64,000 bases of DNA from Winogradskyella marincola (GTDB taxonomy: Bacteria; Bacteroidota; Bacteroidia; Flavobacteriales; Flavobacteriaceae): positions 248,001-312,000 of the forward strand of contig NZ_JARSBN010000003.1 of NCBI RefSeq assembly GCF_029624125.1, given 5' to 3'. Made by a program: the position numbers and the translations under genes. The notes beneath the pieces are model-generated. The model saw nothing but the letters and a program-made list of their open reading frames with translations. It was not told where the DNA came from and did no database searches. Shown one piece after another: positions 25,462 through 35,543 of this stretch; the stretch's first letter is position 1; each line of letters opens with the position of its first letter.

Positions 25462-26560
25462 CTAATCTTCATTTTTTTGTCCCATCATCATAAGATAGGC
25501 TTTTAAGAAAGGCTCTAAGTCACCATCCATAACAGCATCTACGTTACCGGTTTCATGTGCTGAACGTACATCTTTAACCAACTTGTAGGGATGCATTACA
25601 TAATTTCGGATTTGACTTCCCCATTCAATTTTCATTTTGCTAGCTTCAATATCTTCTCGCTGCGCTAATTGTTTTTGAAGCTCAATTTCATACAATTGAG
25701 ATTTTAGCATTTGCATTGCTCTTGCTCTGTTGTCGTGTTGCGATCGGGTTTCAGAACACTGAATTTGAATACCAGTAGGTTTGTGTAATAGTTGAACTTT
25801 GGTTTCTACTTTATTTACATTTTGACCTCCAGCACCACTAGATCGAGCAGTTGTAATTTCTATATCAGCAGGATTTATGTCTATCTCTATAGAATCATCT
25901 ACCAATGGATACACATATACAGAAGCAAAACTTGTGTGGCGTTTGGCATTACTGTCAAAAGGCGAAATTCTTACCAAACGATGGACTCCGTTTTCTCCTT
26001 TTAACCAACCAAAAGCATAATCTCCTTCTATCTCTAAAGTTACAGTTTTTATACCAGCAACATCACCTTCTTGATGGTTGAGTTCTTTTACCTTAAAACC
26101 ATTTTTTTCGGCATACATTAAATACATGCGCATTAGCATACTAGCCCAATCACAAGATTCTGTGCCACCAGCTCCTGCTGTAATTTGCAAAACAGCGCTT
26201 AAGCTATCTCCTTCTTCAGAAAGCATGTTTTTGAACTCTAGTTTTTCTATGGCATTTATAGCTTTTTCAAATCTAGATTCTACATCATCTAAAGTAGCTT
26301 CGTCCTCTTTATAAAATTCATATATAACTTCTACATCTTCATAGAGTGTTTTGGCAGAATTATAATCATTAACCCAGCTTTTTTTCTCGCGAATAGAACG
26401 CATTACTTGCTCGGCTTTTTTTGAATCATTCCAAAAGTTAGGATCGAAAGTTTGCTCTTCTTCGTTAGCAATTTCTATAAGTTTTGTATCTAAGTCAAAG
26501 ATATTGTCTAAGTATGTCTAGACGGGAATTAAGATCTTTTATTTGATCTGATGTTATCAT
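25462..26560 (-). CDS. prfB: Peptide chain release factor 2, with programmed +1 frameshift
   Basis: Full product is 365 aa. Translation starts at ATG 26560, reads 21 codons to CTT (26498-26500), meets in-frame TGA (26495-26497), and shifts +1 to GAC (26494-26496) to continue to 25462. The slip site is TAT CTT TGA C, as in other prfB genes, but the AGGGGG Shine-Dalgarno-like stimulator is replaced by AGACAA. RF2 hallmarks are the recognition tripeptide SPF ([13 protein letters not shown]) and the catalytic GGQ ([13 protein letters not shown]). The frameshift gives autoregulation, since low RF2 favours shifting. A -7 element TATATTTG lies at 26579-26586. Confidence 0.96.
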
Positions 26561-26578
26561 AATAAGTTGAAATTTTCA

Positions 26579-26586
26579 CAAATATA
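26579..26586 (-). promoter_or_regulatory. -7 promoter element of prfB
   Basis: TATATTTG on the minus strand, a full match to TAnnTTTG, 19 bases before the start codon at 26560. No clear -33 TTG is seen at normal spacing. Confidence 0.4.
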
Positions 26587-26648
26587 ATAGGCATAAATAA
26601 CGTGCCATAATTTTGAATTGCTTTTTTCATCAATAAAAATGAGAACAA

Positions 26649-26680
26649 AAAAACCGTCTAAAATTATTTAGACGGTTTTT
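26649..26680 (-). terminator. Terminator after the thioester-domain lipoprotein gene
   Basis: A perfect 14-bp stem (26649-26662 with 26667-26680), loop ATTA, with A and T tracts at either end, 28 bases past the stop of the lipoprotein gene. Confidence 0.88.
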
Positions 26681-26707
26681 GAGAATATTATTTGGCATCA
26701 GTTACGA

Positions 26708-27919
26708 TTACCACCACCAGCACCAGTTGTATGAAGGTTCGTAGTCACATAATTCGCCACCAGATGTACTAGTTCCGCTAACTACTTCTACAACACCTCT
26801 TTTGTAACCAGGACCAATATTTAAGTCACAATTAACTTTAAATTTAGTGTAGTAACAGTTGCCAACATATACATAGATATACTTACCAAATGTACCGTCT
26901 GCATTAGTTCCGCTAACAGCCATTTCATCGTTATGACCTACAACGCTATCAAATATTTTAACAGCATAGCATGTGTTTTCGTAACGTTGGTATAATCTTA
27001 CTCTATAATCGTTATACCAGTCCCATTTGAATGTAATTTGGTTTACATCACCAATACAATCGTTACATTCTGCTTCTGGTAAGTCTTTAGTTATCATTAT
27101 AGCCTGTACATTGTCATAATCAGCAGGAATAAGAAGTAAACCTAATTTACCACCACACTCAGGAGTATAGCCTTCACCATTAGCAACAGCAGCATCGTAT
27201 ATTTCATCACCTATAGCGTCATCAATATATCTTCTCCAATCACCTGGGGTAGGAGTTAAGTAATCTGTAAAGTCATTATCATAAGGACCTTCTATAAGTT
27301 TCCAGATTGCATATTGTACATGACCATAAGTGTACTCAGAATCTTCACTGATATCAATGTTGTTTAATATCCAGTTAACTTTATCAAAGTTTTGTGGGTT
27401 TGTATATACGTTTTCAAACTCACCACCTGCTAAAATTGCTGTGTCGTATGTAGATACTACAGTAAAGTCTATAAAGTCATCGTCCTCACCAAGGCTAGGT
27501 AATCTGTCAGAACAATAAGCTTGTATCATATCACCACCATCTATAGAAACATCAAAATAACCATTTGTTCCAGGTTTGTTTAAAACCTCTACATTTACAG
27601 TAGTATCATAGCCAGTTTCAAGTAATTCTGGTGTACAATCAATGTAGTCGTTGTTGTCATTGTTTTGACCACCACCATGATGTCCACCTCCGTGGTGTCC
27701 ACCACCTTTAGCATAAGTTAGAGAAGGAGTTGTAAGTTCTTCACTTTTTTCGTTGAACGTTAACTCTTTGTCTTCTTCACCGTCAGATACAACCATGCCT
27801 TTTTCGTCAAATCTTAACTCGGCTTGTTGTTGATTTTCAATTTCTTGAGTACTCTCGTTTTGACAAGAAGCAAAAACGACTAGAGCCACAAGCAATACTA
27901 ATTTTGAAATGTGTTTCAT
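26708..27919 (-). CDS. Surface lipoprotein with probable internal thioester domain (TED/TQXA-like)
   Basis: A 403-aa protein with a lipoprotein signal (LVVFASC, lipid-attached C19), an acidic linker with the repeat GGGHHGGGHHGGG (about 72-84), and a domain at about 105-270 that matches bacterial thioester domains: AYCSD (C136), then VNWILNN and HVQYAIWKL (Q202). In such domains this Cys and Gln side chain form an internal thioester that can bind host or partner amines covalently. A C-terminal beta domain (about 290-393, ending in SGGELC) has several cysteines. It is monocistronic with its own terminator. Known examples are mostly Gram-positive adhesins. The fold call rests on motifs and spacing. 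Confidence 0.75.
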   Translation of the reverse strand: MKHISKLVLLVALVVFASCQNESTQEIENQQQAELRFDEKGMVVSDGEEDKELTFNEKSEELTTPSLTYAKGGGHHGGGHHGGGQNNDNNDYIDCTPELLETGYDTTVNVEVLNKPGTNGYFDVSIDGGDMIQAYCSDRLPSLGEDDDFIDFTVVSTYDTAILAGGEFENVYTNPQNFDKVNWILNNIDISEDSEYTYGHVQYAIWKLIEGPYDNDFTDYLTPTPGDWRRYIDDAIGDEIYDAAVANGEGYTPECGGKLGLLLIPADYDNVQAIMITKDLPEAECNDCIGDVNQITFKWDWYNDYRVRLYQRYENTCYAVKIFDSVVGHNDEMAVSGTNADGTFGKYIYVYVGNCYYTKFKVNCDLNIGPGYKRGVVEVVSGTSTSGGELCDYEPSYNWCWWW

Positions 27920-28220
27920 AATTATTTTTTAGGTTAATAGCATTAAATATTTGCGTAAAAGTATTTGTTAAAATTATTAACACGTTAAAAAGTTGACGAA
28001 GTGGGAGAATTATTAGTTAAATAGTTGAACGTCAATTTTTATCGACGAAAAAACAAGTTGTATTGGATAACAGAATTAGTGTTCAATTTGTCGAAGAAAA
28101 TTTTAAATGGAGTTTAATTATTTACTTTTGAGCGGTTTAAAATAAAGTTGTATTTCTTAATGTATATGAATGCTTCTTTTTAGTGAAAATTGAAAATATC
28201 TAAGCCTTCATATTTACCAG
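27920..28220. other. Divergent intergenic region with one -7 promoter element
   Basis: A 301-base AT-rich spacer between two divergent genes. On the plus strand TACTTTTG (28123-28130) fits the -7 consensus and would give a leader of about 85 bases for the ATP-grasp gene; no TTG sits at normal -33 spacing. No open frame, RNA gene or repeat was seen. Confidence 0.4.
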
Positions 28221-29393
28221 ATGAAAAATAGTCCTAACACTTTTTCGATTCTAATTCCTGATGGTGAAACAACATTGCTTTCCAATGTTGTTCATAGTCT
28301 ATCTTTGATTAAAGGAGTGAAGATTTATGTTCTTTCTTCTCATAAAAAGAAGTACTTTAAATACTCAATAGATAACAGTTGTTTTAAGCATTCTAGATTT
28401 ATTGAAAAATTTATTCACTACAAAAACACAACTACTCAAGATTGGATAAATAGAATTGATGATACGGTAGAGATCTATAACATAGATTTAATCTTACCAA
28501 TTTTTGATGTTAGTACAAAAAGAATTTTAGAGCATCTTAGCCTTTTAAGAAACACGTCTAAGCTTTGCGCTTTATCAGATCTTAATGATTTTGAAACAGC
28601 AATTCGTAAAGACTTACTTTTTCTTTTTTTAAAATCTAAAAATTTACCTTGTCCAGATGGTATTATTGTAGATTCAGCATTTAATATAGAAGCTGCAGAT
28701 ATAAACTTCCCTATTGTTGCAAAACCAACTTATGGTTTTAATGGAGGGATGGGAGTGAAGCTACTTAAAAACAAGGAAGAATTAAGAGAATATATTTCTA
28801 CTAGTAAATCTGAAGACCCAATATTACTTCAAAAATTTATAAAAGGATTTGATGTAACCTGCAATGTGTTTTGCGATAATGGTGATATAAAAGCTTATAC
28901 TATGCAGAAGGCTGCAATGGTGAAAAATGTGAAAGTAACACCTCAGTTTGAGTTTAGTTTTTTTCATGATGAAGCTTTATTAAAGCTAATGATGAATTTA
29001 ATGAAAGGACTAAACTGGTCTGGTGTTGCAAACATTGATTTTAGATTTGATGAAGTTGATAATACTTATAAGATAATTGAAATTAACCCAAGATTTTGGC
29101 TTAATACAGAAGCATCTGCTTTAGCAGGTGTTAATTTTCCATATTTATATTGTTTATCAGCTCTAAACAAAGATATAGAGTTTAAACCTGTTAAAGAAGG
29201 AGTGTTTTTGCACCTTAAGGCTTTAGTGAAGCATCTTCAGCGTAACCCTTTTTTAATTTTTAAGATTAATTATCTTTTTAATAATACACCTTTTAGATTT
29301 ATAATAAAAGACCCTTTGGTGGTGTGGTGCAAGTTTGTATGGAGAAGCAATAATATTATATCTTCAAAAATTCTTAAAAGGAAACCATCCTAG
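28221..29393 (+). CDS. ATP-grasp ligase-like protein, substrate unknown
   Basis: A 390-aa protein with a pre-ATP-grasp Rossmann-like N-terminus (about 1-110) and an ATP-grasp fold: FPIVAKPTYGFNGGMGVKLL (glycine-rich ATP loop, about 166-185), PILLQKFIKGFDVTCNVF, and the metal-binding IIEINPRFW near 290. This resembles carbamoyl-phosphate-synthase-like ATP-grasp proteins that join carboxylates to amines, often in peptide or cell-surface modification. The next gene starts 30 bases later. No partner here fixes the substrate. Confidence 0.82.
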   Translation: MKNSPNTFSILIPDGETTLLSNVVHSLSLIKGVKIYVLSSHKKKYFKYSIDNSCFKHSRFIEKFIHYKNTTTQDWINRIDDTVEIYNIDLILPIFDVSTKRILEHLSLLRNTSKLCALSDLNDFETAIRKDLLFLFLKSKNLPCPDGIIVDSAFNIEAADINFPIVAKPTYGFNGGMGVKLLKNKEELREYISTSKSEDPILLQKFIKGFDVTCNVFCDNGDIKAYTMQKAAMVKNVKVTPQFEFSFFHDEALLKLMMNLMKGLNWSGVANIDFRFDEVDNTYKIIEINPRFWLNTEASALAGVNFPYLYCLSALNKDIEFKPVKEGVFLHLKALVKHLQRNPFLIFKINYLFNNTPFRFIIKDPLVVWCKFVWRSNNIISSKILKRKPS

Positions 29394-29423
29394 TATATTA
29401 TCTTTACATCATAAAATTAGTTT

Positions 29424-30443
29424 ATGATTATAGATTTAAGAAGCGATACAGTTACTAAGCCAACACAAGGCATGTTAGATGCTATGATGTCAGCTAAGGT
29501 TGGTGATGATGTTTATAAAGAAGATCTTACGGTAAATGCTCTTGAGCAGCGATTAGCAGAAATGTTTGGAATGGATGAAGCCCTGTTTTTTCCAACAGGT
29601 ACCATGGCAAATCAAACAGCATTAAAACTACATACAAATCCTGGAGAGCAGGTTATTTGCGATAAATATGCGCATATCTATAATTATGAAGGAGGAGGAG
29701 CTTCATTCAATAGTGGAATATCATGTCATTTAATAGATGGATACAGAGGTATGTTTACAGCAAAGCAAGCGGAAGCAGCAATTAACCCTCCAGAGTTTTA
29801 CCATAGCCCACTAACAGCATTAATAGAAATTGAAAATACAACAAACAAAGGTGGTGGTGCGTGTTGGGATTTTGAAGAATTAAAAAAGATTAGAAAAGTA
29901 GCTGATAAGCATAGTTTAGGATATCATTTAGATGGAGCAAGACTGTGGAATGCTTTAGTTGCAAAACAAGAAAGTGCTAAGCAGTATGGAGATTTGTTTG
30001 ATACCATATCTGTATGTTTGAGTAAGGGCTTGGGTTGTCCTGTTGGTTCCGTGTTAATAGGGAAATCTGAATTAATGAAAGGTGCGTTGCGTGTAAGAAA
30101 AATTCTTGGAGGTGGTATGCGCCAAGTAGGCTATTTAGCAGCCGCAGGTTTATATGCTTTAGATAACCATATAGAACGCCTTAATGGCGACCATAAAAGA
30201 GCAAAAGAAATAGGTGAGGTCTTATCTCAAATGCCTTTAATTAAAAAAGTAGAACCAATAGAAACTAATATTGTCATTTTTGAATTAAATGATGGAATTA
30301 GCGAAGTGGGTTTTCTTAATAAATTAAAAGAAAAAAACATACATATTATTGGTATGGGAAGCAATAAACTACGAATAGTTACGCATTTAGATTATACCAA
30401 TAATATGCATGAGGTGTTGTTAAGTACACTTAAGCACTTATAG
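29424..30443 (+). CDS. ltaE: Low-specificity threonine aldolase
   Basis: A 339-aa fold-type I PLP enzyme that cleaves threonine/allo-threonine to glycine and acetaldehyde. Seen are the N-terminal DLRSDTVTKPT, GDDVYKEDLTVNALEQRLAE, FFPTGTMANQTALK, the PLP-contacting YHLDGARLWNA and the Schiff-base lysine K201 in SVCLSKGLGCPVGS. Length is normal. The acetaldehyde and glycine products have no obvious link to the neighbours. The gene may share a transcript with the ATP-grasp gene. Confidence 0.93.
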   Translation: MIIDLRSDTVTKPTQGMLDAMMSAKVGDDVYKEDLTVNALEQRLAEMFGMDEALFFPTGTMANQTALKLHTNPGEQVICDKYAHIYNYEGGGASFNSGISCHLIDGYRGMFTAKQAEAAINPPEFYHSPLTALIEIENTTNKGGGACWDFEELKKIRKVADKHSLGYHLDGARLWNALVAKQESAKQYGDLFDTISVCLSKGLGCPVGSVLIGKSELMKGALRVRKILGGGMRQVGYLAAAGLYALDNHIERLNGDHKRAKEIGEVLSQMPLIKKVEPIETNIVIFELNDGISEVGFLNKLKEKNIHIIGMGSNKLRIVTHLDYTNNMHEVLLSTLKHL

Positions 30444-30447
30444 AAGA

Positions 30448-30771
30448 TTATTTAAACATGTCCATGCCAGGTATGTTTGGCATACCTTCTTTTGCAACAG
30501 CTGCAATTTCAGCTTCATTTACGTTGGTTGCTTTTTCTATAGCTTTGTTAAGTGTAAGGATAAGGTAGTCTTCAAGCATTTCTTTGTCTTGTAGTAACTC
30601 ATCATCTACAGAAATAGATTTAATAGTTCTGTTAGCTGTAATTGTTACTTTTAACTTACCGTCGCTACTAGCTTCGTCTATCAAAACGGTATGTAGACGT
30701 TCTTTAGTTTCTTCAACTTTTTTCTGAGCTTCTTTTAGCTTACCCATCATGCCCATCATATCTCCAAACAT
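30448..30771 (-). CDS. YbaB/EbfC-family nucleoid-associated protein
   Basis: A 107-aa protein with [20 protein letters not shown] at the start and the YbaB core [19 protein letters not shown]. YbaB dimers bind DNA and are commonly encoded near dnaX and recR; here the gene is alone. I chose the ATG at 30771 because a -7 element TAATTTTG (30799-30806, minus strand) lies just upstream. A longer frame opening at 30864 would start before that promoter. It overlaps nothing and is divergent from the oligopeptidase. Confidence 0.92.
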   Translation of the reverse strand: MFGDMMGMMGKLKEAQKKVEETKERLHTVLIDEASSDGKLKVTITANRTIKSISVDDELLQDKEMLEDYLILTLNKAIEKATNVNEAEIAAVAKEGMPNIPGMDMFK

Positions 30772-30798
30772 ATGTATATCTTTTAAAAAATTACCGTG

Positions 30799-30806
30799 CA
30801 AAATTA
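30799..30806 (-). promoter_or_regulatory. -7 promoter element of the ybaB-like gene
   Basis: TAATTTTG on the minus strand, a full match to TAnnTTTG, 27 bases before the chosen start. It decides against the upstream start at 30864. Confidence 0.45.
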
Positions 30807-30850
30807 CTAAATTGCGCCACTTTTTAGAATAAAATTTTCTTAAAACAATT

Positions 30851-32914
30851 ATGACAAAAAACACTAGTGTAAATCCGCCAATAGCAAAAAAGATTCCTCA
30901 TGAATTAGAAAAACATGGTGATGTAAGGGTTGATAACTATTTCTGGATGAAAGACAGAGAGCATCCAGAAGTTATAGATTACTTAAATGCTGAGAACAAT
31001 TATTGTGACTCTCAAATGGCACACACCAAAGCGTTTCAGAACGATTTGTTTGAAGAAATGAAAGCAAGAATAAAAGAGGATGATGCTTCTGTACCATACA
31101 AATACAATGGGTATTGGTATATTACAAGGTTTGAAAAAGGAAAAGATTACCCAATCTACACTAGAAAAAAAGAATCTCTAGATAATCCTGAAGAATTGCT
31201 TTTTGATTGTAATAAAATGGCAGAAGGACAAAGCTATTTTAAGCTTGTAGGTATAAGCATTAGTCCAGATAATAAAAAAGTATCTTATGGTATAGATACA
31301 ACAGGAAGACGACAATACACCATTCAGGTAAAAGATTTAAAAACTCATAATGTTTACACAGATAGCATAGAAAATACTACAGGATCTTCTACTTGGGCAA
31401 ATGATAACGAAACTTTATTTTATACTCAAAAAGATCCGGTAACATTAAGAGCATATCAAATTTTTAGACACAAGTTAGGATCTACTGCAGAAGACGAATT
31501 AATATTTCAGGAAGGTGATGAAACTTTCGGAACGGCAATTTATAAGTCAAAGTCTAGAAAGTATATTATTATTGCGTGCTATAGTACGTTAACTAATGAG
31601 TATCATATTCTTAATGCAGATAATCCTGATGGAAAATTTGAAGTTTTTCAGCCACGTGTAAGAGGATTAGAGTATAGTATTTCTCACTACGACGGTCATT
31701 TCTATATTCTTACAAATAAAGATAAAGCCACAAATTTTAAACTTATGAAATGCTCTGAAACAGATAGAGCATTAGATAAGTGGGAAGAAGTTATTCCTCA
31801 TAGAGGTGAAGTACTTTTAGAGAGTATAGATATTTTTAAAAATTACCTTGTAATAAGTGAGCGCGATAATGGGCTCAACAAAATAAGAATAAAGCGTTGG
31901 GACGACACAGAAGATTATTACCTTCCTTTTGATAACGAAACCTACACAGCTTATACAACAACAAATGTAGAGTTCGATACAGAAACATTACGTTATGCCT
32001 ACAATGCCTTAACAACACCAGCTTCGGTTTTAGAGTTCAATATGAAGACTAAAGCTAAAACAGTACTAAAAGAACAAGAGGTTTTAGGAGGAAAATTCAA
32101 TAAAGACAACTACACCTCAGAGCGTATTTGGGCAACTGCAGAAGATGGTACTAAAATACCTATGTCTGTTGTATACAAAAAAGGTTTAAAGAAAGACGGA
32201 AGCAATCCTTTGTTGCAATATGCGTATGGTAGTTATGGCTCTACGGTAGACCCTTATTTTTCAACAATACGATTAAGTTTGTTAGATAGAGGTTTTGTAT
32301 ATGTTATAGCTCATATTAGAGGAGGAGAATACTTAGGAAGACAATGGTATGAAGATGGTAAACTCTTAAAAAAGAAGAATACTTTTTCAGATTTTGTAGC
32401 TTGTTCTATTCATTTAATTAAAGAGCGATATACATCATCAAAGCATTTGTATGCAATGGGAGGAAGTGCAGGTGGTTTATTAATGGGAGCGGTAATTAAT
32501 ATGGCACCAGAATTATACAATGGAATTATCTCAGCAGTGCCTTTTGTAGATGTAGTAACTACTATGCTAGACGATTCTATTCCGTTAACAACAGGTGAGT
32601 ATGACGAATGGGGAAATCCTAATGATAAATTATACTATGAGTATATGAAATCGTATTCGCCTTACGATAATATTGAAGCAAAAGACTATCCTAATATGTT
32701 AGTTACAGCAGGATTACACGATTCTCAGGTGCAATATTGGGAGCCTGCAAAATGGGTAGCTAAGCTAAGAGAACTAAAAACAGATACTAACAAACTATAT
32801 CTAAAAACCAATATGGAAGCCGGTCATGGAGGTGCTTCAGGACGTTTCGAAAGTCTTAAAGAGGATGCCGAAGAATATGCTTTTCTATTAGATTTAGAAG
32901 GTATTTCAAGTTGA
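30851..32914 (+). CDS. ptrB: Oligopeptidase B (S9A serine peptidase)
   Basis: A 687-aa prolyl-oligopeptidase-family enzyme with no signal peptide, so cytoplasmic. A seven-bladed propeller (about 75-420) precedes an alpha/beta-hydrolase domain with the nucleophile S539 ([11 protein letters not shown]), the acid in TAGLHDSQV and H in [10 protein letters not shown]. The [20 protein letters not shown] and [14 protein letters not shown] blocks are characteristic of oligopeptidase B, which cleaves after basic residues in short peptides. The promoter of the next gene overlaps its stop codon. Confidence 0.93.
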   Translation: MTKNTSVNPPIAKKIPHELEKHGDVRVDNYFWMKDREHPEVIDYLNAENNYCDSQMAHTKAFQNDLFEEMKARIKEDDASVPYKYNGYWYITRFEKGKDYPIYTRKKESLDNPEELLFDCNKMAEGQSYFKLVGISISPDNKKVSYGIDTTGRRQYTIQVKDLKTHNVYTDSIENTTGSSTWANDNETLFYTQKDPVTLRAYQIFRHKLGSTAEDELIFQEGDETFGTAIYKSKSRKYIIIACYSTLTNEYHILNADNPDGKFEVFQPRVRGLEYSISHYDGHFYILTNKDKATNFKLMKCSETDRALDKWEEVIPHRGEVLLESIDIFKNYLVISERDNGLNKIRIKRWDDTEDYYLPFDNETYTAYTTTNVEFDTETLRYAYNALTTPASVLEFNMKTKAKTVLKEQEVLGGKFNKDNYTSERIWATAEDGTKIPMSVVYKKGLKKDGSNPLLQYAYGSYGSTVDPYFSTIRLSLLDRGFVYVIAHIRGGEYLGRQWYEDGKLLKKKNTFSDFVACSIHLIKERYTSSKHLYAMGGSAGGLLMGAVINMAPELYNGIISAVPFVDVVTTMLDDSIPLTTGEYDEWGNPNDKLYYEYMKSYSPYDNIEAKDYPNMLVTAGLHDSQVQYWEPAKWVAKLRELKTDTNKLYLKTNMEAGHGGASGRFESLKEDAEEYAFLLDLEGISS

Positions 32915-32938
32915 TTTAAAAAAAAAGTATTAGTTTTG
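32911..32938 (+). promoter_or_regulatory. Promoter of the cysteine-synthase-like gene
   Basis: TTG at 32911-32913, a 17-base spacer, and TAGTTTTG at 32931-32938, a complete Bacteroidota promoter overlapping the upstream stop codon. The leader would be about 42 bases. Confidence 0.55.
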
Positions 32939-32983
32939 CGAGGTTTTAGAGTGTAATTATTTACACTTGATTAAATAGCATTT

Positions 32984-34021
32984 ATGGACAAAATCAAAAA
33001 TGTATTTGATAATGTATTGCAACTTATAGGTAATACACCACTTATCAAGTTAAACAGAATGACCGCAGACTTCGACGGCGAGTTTTACGCAAAAGTAGAA
33101 GCTTTTAATCCAGGTCATTCTTCAAAGGATAGAATTGCATTACACATTATTGAAGAAGCAGAGCGCCAAGGTATTTTAAAGCCAGGTGATACAATTATAG
33201 AAACTACTTCTGGTAATACAGGCTTTAGTATAGCTATGGTGAGTATTATTAAAGGTTACGAGTGTATATTGGCTGTTAGTTCTAAATCTTCTGCAGACAA
33301 GATAGACATGTTAAGGTCTATGGGAGCAAAGGTATATGTTTGCCCAGCTCACGTTAATGCAGACGATCCAAGATCATACTATCAAGTAGCAAAACGCTTG
33401 CACGAAGAAATTAAAGGTTCTATTTATATCAATCAATATTTTAATCAATTAAATATTGATGCACATTACAACTCTACAGGTCCTGAAATTTGGGAACAAA
33501 CTAACGGTGAAATTACACATTTAGTAGCATGTAGTGGTACAGGTGGAACTATATCTGGAATTGCTAAATATCTTAAAGAGCAAAACTCTAATGTTAAGAT
33601 CATAGGAGTTGATGCTTATGGTTCTGTATTAAAAAAATATCATGAAACCAGAGAGTTTGATGATAAGGAAATCTATCCTTACAGAATAGAAGGTTTAGGT
33701 AAGAATTTGATTCCAACAGCAACAGATTTTGATGTTATAGATAAATTTATCAAAGTAACAGACGAAGAAAGTGCACATACAGCAAGAGAAATTTCTAACT
33801 CTGAAGGTTTATTTGTAGGCTATACAAGTGGTGCAGCAATGCAGGCTTTAAAGCAATTAAATGAAGAAGGAGAATTTAAACCAACAGACAAAGTTGTAGT
33901 TATTTTTCCAGACCACGGATCTCGTTATATGAGTAAAGTTTATAGCGATAAATGGATGGAAGATCAAGGCTTTTTCGATAGCGAAAAAGAAGTTTCTACA
34001 GCAATTCAATATATAAAGTAA
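32984..34021 (+). CDS. Cysteine-synthase-family PLP enzyme (candidate cysteate synthase)
   Basis: A 345-aa fold-type II PLP enzyme. The PLP lysine is K48 in NPGHSSKDR (normally SVKDR), the substrate loop is [10 protein letters not shown], and [11 protein letters not shown] binds the PLP phosphate. The usual GxGGxxxG context is intact. It could be cysteine synthase B or a cystathionine-beta-synthase-like enzyme. Because the next gene resembles cysteate fatty-acyl transferases of flavobacteria, conversion of phosphoserine and sulfite to cysteate for sulfonolipid synthesis is a specific alternative. It has its own promoter and terminator. Confidence 0.82.
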   Translation: MDKIKNVFDNVLQLIGNTPLIKLNRMTADFDGEFYAKVEAFNPGHSSKDRIALHIIEEAERQGILKPGDTIIETTSGNTGFSIAMVSIIKGYECILAVSSKSSADKIDMLRSMGAKVYVCPAHVNADDPRSYYQVAKRLHEEIKGSIYINQYFNQLNIDAHYNSTGPEIWEQTNGEITHLVACSGTGGTISGIAKYLKEQNSNVKIIGVDAYGSVLKKYHETREFDDKEIYPYRIEGLGKNLIPTATDFDVIDKFIKVTDEESAHTAREISNSEGLFVGYTSGAAMQALKQLNEEGEFKPTDKVVVIFPDHGSRYMSKVYSDKWMEDQGFFDSEKEVSTAIQYIK

Positions 34022-34040
34022 AACAGTGTTTTAAAACATA

Positions 34041-34070
34041 AAGCCTACCATAGAAACGGTAGGCTTTTTT
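34041..34070 (+). terminator. Rho-independent terminator after the cysteine-synthase-like gene
   Basis: A 9-bp perfect stem (34041-34049 with 34058-34066), an 8-base loop, and a T run to 34070. Confidence 0.85.
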
Positions 34071-34131
34071 ATGTTTAAAACTTAGTGAATAGTTAGGTTA
34101 AATTATATTATGCATTGATGATAATATTACC

Positions 34132-34139
34132 TAAGTTTG
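34132..34139 (+). promoter_or_regulatory. -7 promoter element of the alpha-oxoamine-synthase-like gene
   Basis: TAAGTTTG matches TAnnTTTG. A TTG at 34115 is only 14 bases upstream, closer than usual. The leader would be about 80 bases and contains the ten-codon reading frame MANATYEGFI at 34210-34242, which overlaps the gene start in another frame. Confidence 0.4.
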
Positions 34140-34225
34140 CAGATACTAATAAAACTAAATTAAAACTAAAAATCTACTATAAACTCATAGAGTGTATAGA
34201 TGAAGATTAATGGCAAACGCAACGT

Positions 34226-35485
34226 ATGAAGGATTTATTTGAAAAGATTTATCGAGATAAGGGACCTTTAGGAAAGTGGGCAGCTCAAGCAGAAGGTTAT
34301 TTTGTATTTCCAAAACTAGAAGGAGAGATTTCTAATAGAATGAAATTTCAAGGAAAAGAAGTAATTACTTGGAGTATAAATGACTACTTAGGGTTGGCTA
34401 ATCATCCAGAAGTAAGAAAAGTAGATGCTGAAGCTGCTGCTAAATATGGTTCTGCTTACCCAATGGGAGCTCGTATGATGTCTGGTCATACAGATTTGCA
34501 TGAGCAGTTACAAAATGAATTAGCAGAATTTGTAAGTAAAGAAGCAGCTTATTTATTAAACTTTGGTTACCAAGGTATGGTGTCTACTATAGATGCATTG
34601 GTTTCTAAAGACGATATTATTGTATATGATGTAGATGCGCATGCTTGTATTATTGATGGTGTTCGTTTACACATGGGTAAGCGTTTTACATACAAACATA
34701 ATGATGTAGAGAGTTTAGAAAAAAACCTTGAAAGAGCTACAAAAATGGCAGAGCAAACAGGCGGAGGAATCTTAGTGATTTCTGAAGGAGTGTTTGGTAT
34801 GCGTGGTGAACAAGGTCGATTAAAAGAGATTGTTGCTCTTAAGAAGAAGTTTAATTTTAGATTATTTGTAGATGATGCTCATGGTTTTGGAACTTTAGGA
34901 GAAACAGGAGCTGGAGCAGGACAAGAGCAAGGTGTGCAAGACGATATAGATGTTTATTTTGCAACATTTGCAAAGTCTATGGCAAGTACTGGTGCTTTTA
35001 TTGCTGGTGACCAAGAAATCATAGATTATTTAAAATATAACTTACGTTCGCAAATGTTTGCTAAATCTTTACAAATGCAACTTGTAGTTGGTGCATTAAA
35101 AAGATTAGACATGTTGCGTACAATGCCAGAATTAAAGAAAAACCTTTGGACGGTTGTTAATGCTTTACAGTCTGGTTTAAAAGAAAGAGGTTTTGATATT
35201 GGTACAACACAGAGTTGTGTTACTCCAGTATACTTAAAAGGTAGTATTCCTGAAGCTATGGCTTTAGTAAAAGACCTTAGAGAAAATCACGGAATATTCT
35301 GTTCTATAGTGGTTTATCCTGTTATACCTAAAGGATTGATTTTACTAAGAATGATACCTACAGCAACACACACATTGCAAGATGTAAAAGAAACATTAGA
35401 TGCGTTTGATGCTATTAGAGAACGTTTAGAAAACGGAACTTACAAAAGAATGTCTGCAGCTTTAACAGCAGCAATGGGAGAATAA
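34226..35485 (+). CDS. Alpha-oxoamine synthase family PLP acyltransferase (candidate cysteate fatty-acyl transferase)
   Basis: A 419-aa fold-type I PLP enzyme of the family that holds serine palmitoyltransferase, AONS and KBL. Seen are SINDYLGLANHPEV, MMSGHTDLHEQLQNELAEF, the PLP-binding VDDAHGFGTLG (D216, H219) and the Schiff-base lysine K250 in FATFAKSMASTGAF. These enzymes join an amino acid to an acyl thioester with loss of CO2. Flavobacteria use one such enzyme to make capnine from cysteate, and a cysteine-synthase-like gene lies just upstream. Serine palmitoyltransferase or KBL activity remains possible. Confidence 0.82.
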   Translation: MKDLFEKIYRDKGPLGKWAAQAEGYFVFPKLEGEISNRMKFQGKEVITWSINDYLGLANHPEVRKVDAEAAAKYGSAYPMGARMMSGHTDLHEQLQNELAEFVSKEAAYLLNFGYQGMVSTIDALVSKDDIIVYDVDAHACIIDGVRLHMGKRFTYKHNDVESLEKNLERATKMAEQTGGGILVISEGVFGMRGEQGRLKEIVALKKKFNFRLFVDDAHGFGTLGETGAGAGQEQGVQDDIDVYFATFAKSMASTGAFIAGDQEIIDYLKYNLRSQMFAKSLQMQLVVGALKRLDMLRTMPELKKNLWTVVNALQSGLKERGFDIGTTQSCVTPVYLKGSIPEAMALVKDLRENHGIFCSIVVYPVIPKGLILLRMIPTATHTLQDVKETLDAFDAIRERLENGTYKRMSAALTAAMGE

Positions 35486-35509
35486 TTCTTTTGAGTTAAG
35501 AACAAATAA

Positions 35510-35543
35510 AAAAGGCTTTGCTATCAGCAAAGCCTTTTCTTTT
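35510..35543. terminator. Bidirectional terminator between convergent genes
   Basis: A perfect 13-bp stem (35510-35522 with 35526-35538) with the loop ATC and A/T tracts on both sides, between the PLP acyltransferase (+) and the GNAT gene (-). Confidence 0.88.

Noticed and set aside
26558..26560. prfB in-frame TGA as a sign of a broken gene
   Set aside because: It is the conserved programmed frameshift (CTT TGA C), and the two frames join perfectly.
27677..27720. Gly-His repeat region (GGGHH) as a tandem DNA repeat or CRISPR
   Set aside because: It is a coding repeat of a few codons inside the lipoprotein linker; there are no spacers or other repeats.
30772..30864. Longer start for the YbaB-like protein
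   Set aside because: The extension lies upstream of a matching -7 element and does not resemble YbaB.
34210..34242. Ten-codon upstream frame MANATYEGFI overlapping the alpha-oxoamine synthase start
   Set aside because: Too short to support by itself. It could be a leader peptide but has no attenuation hairpin.
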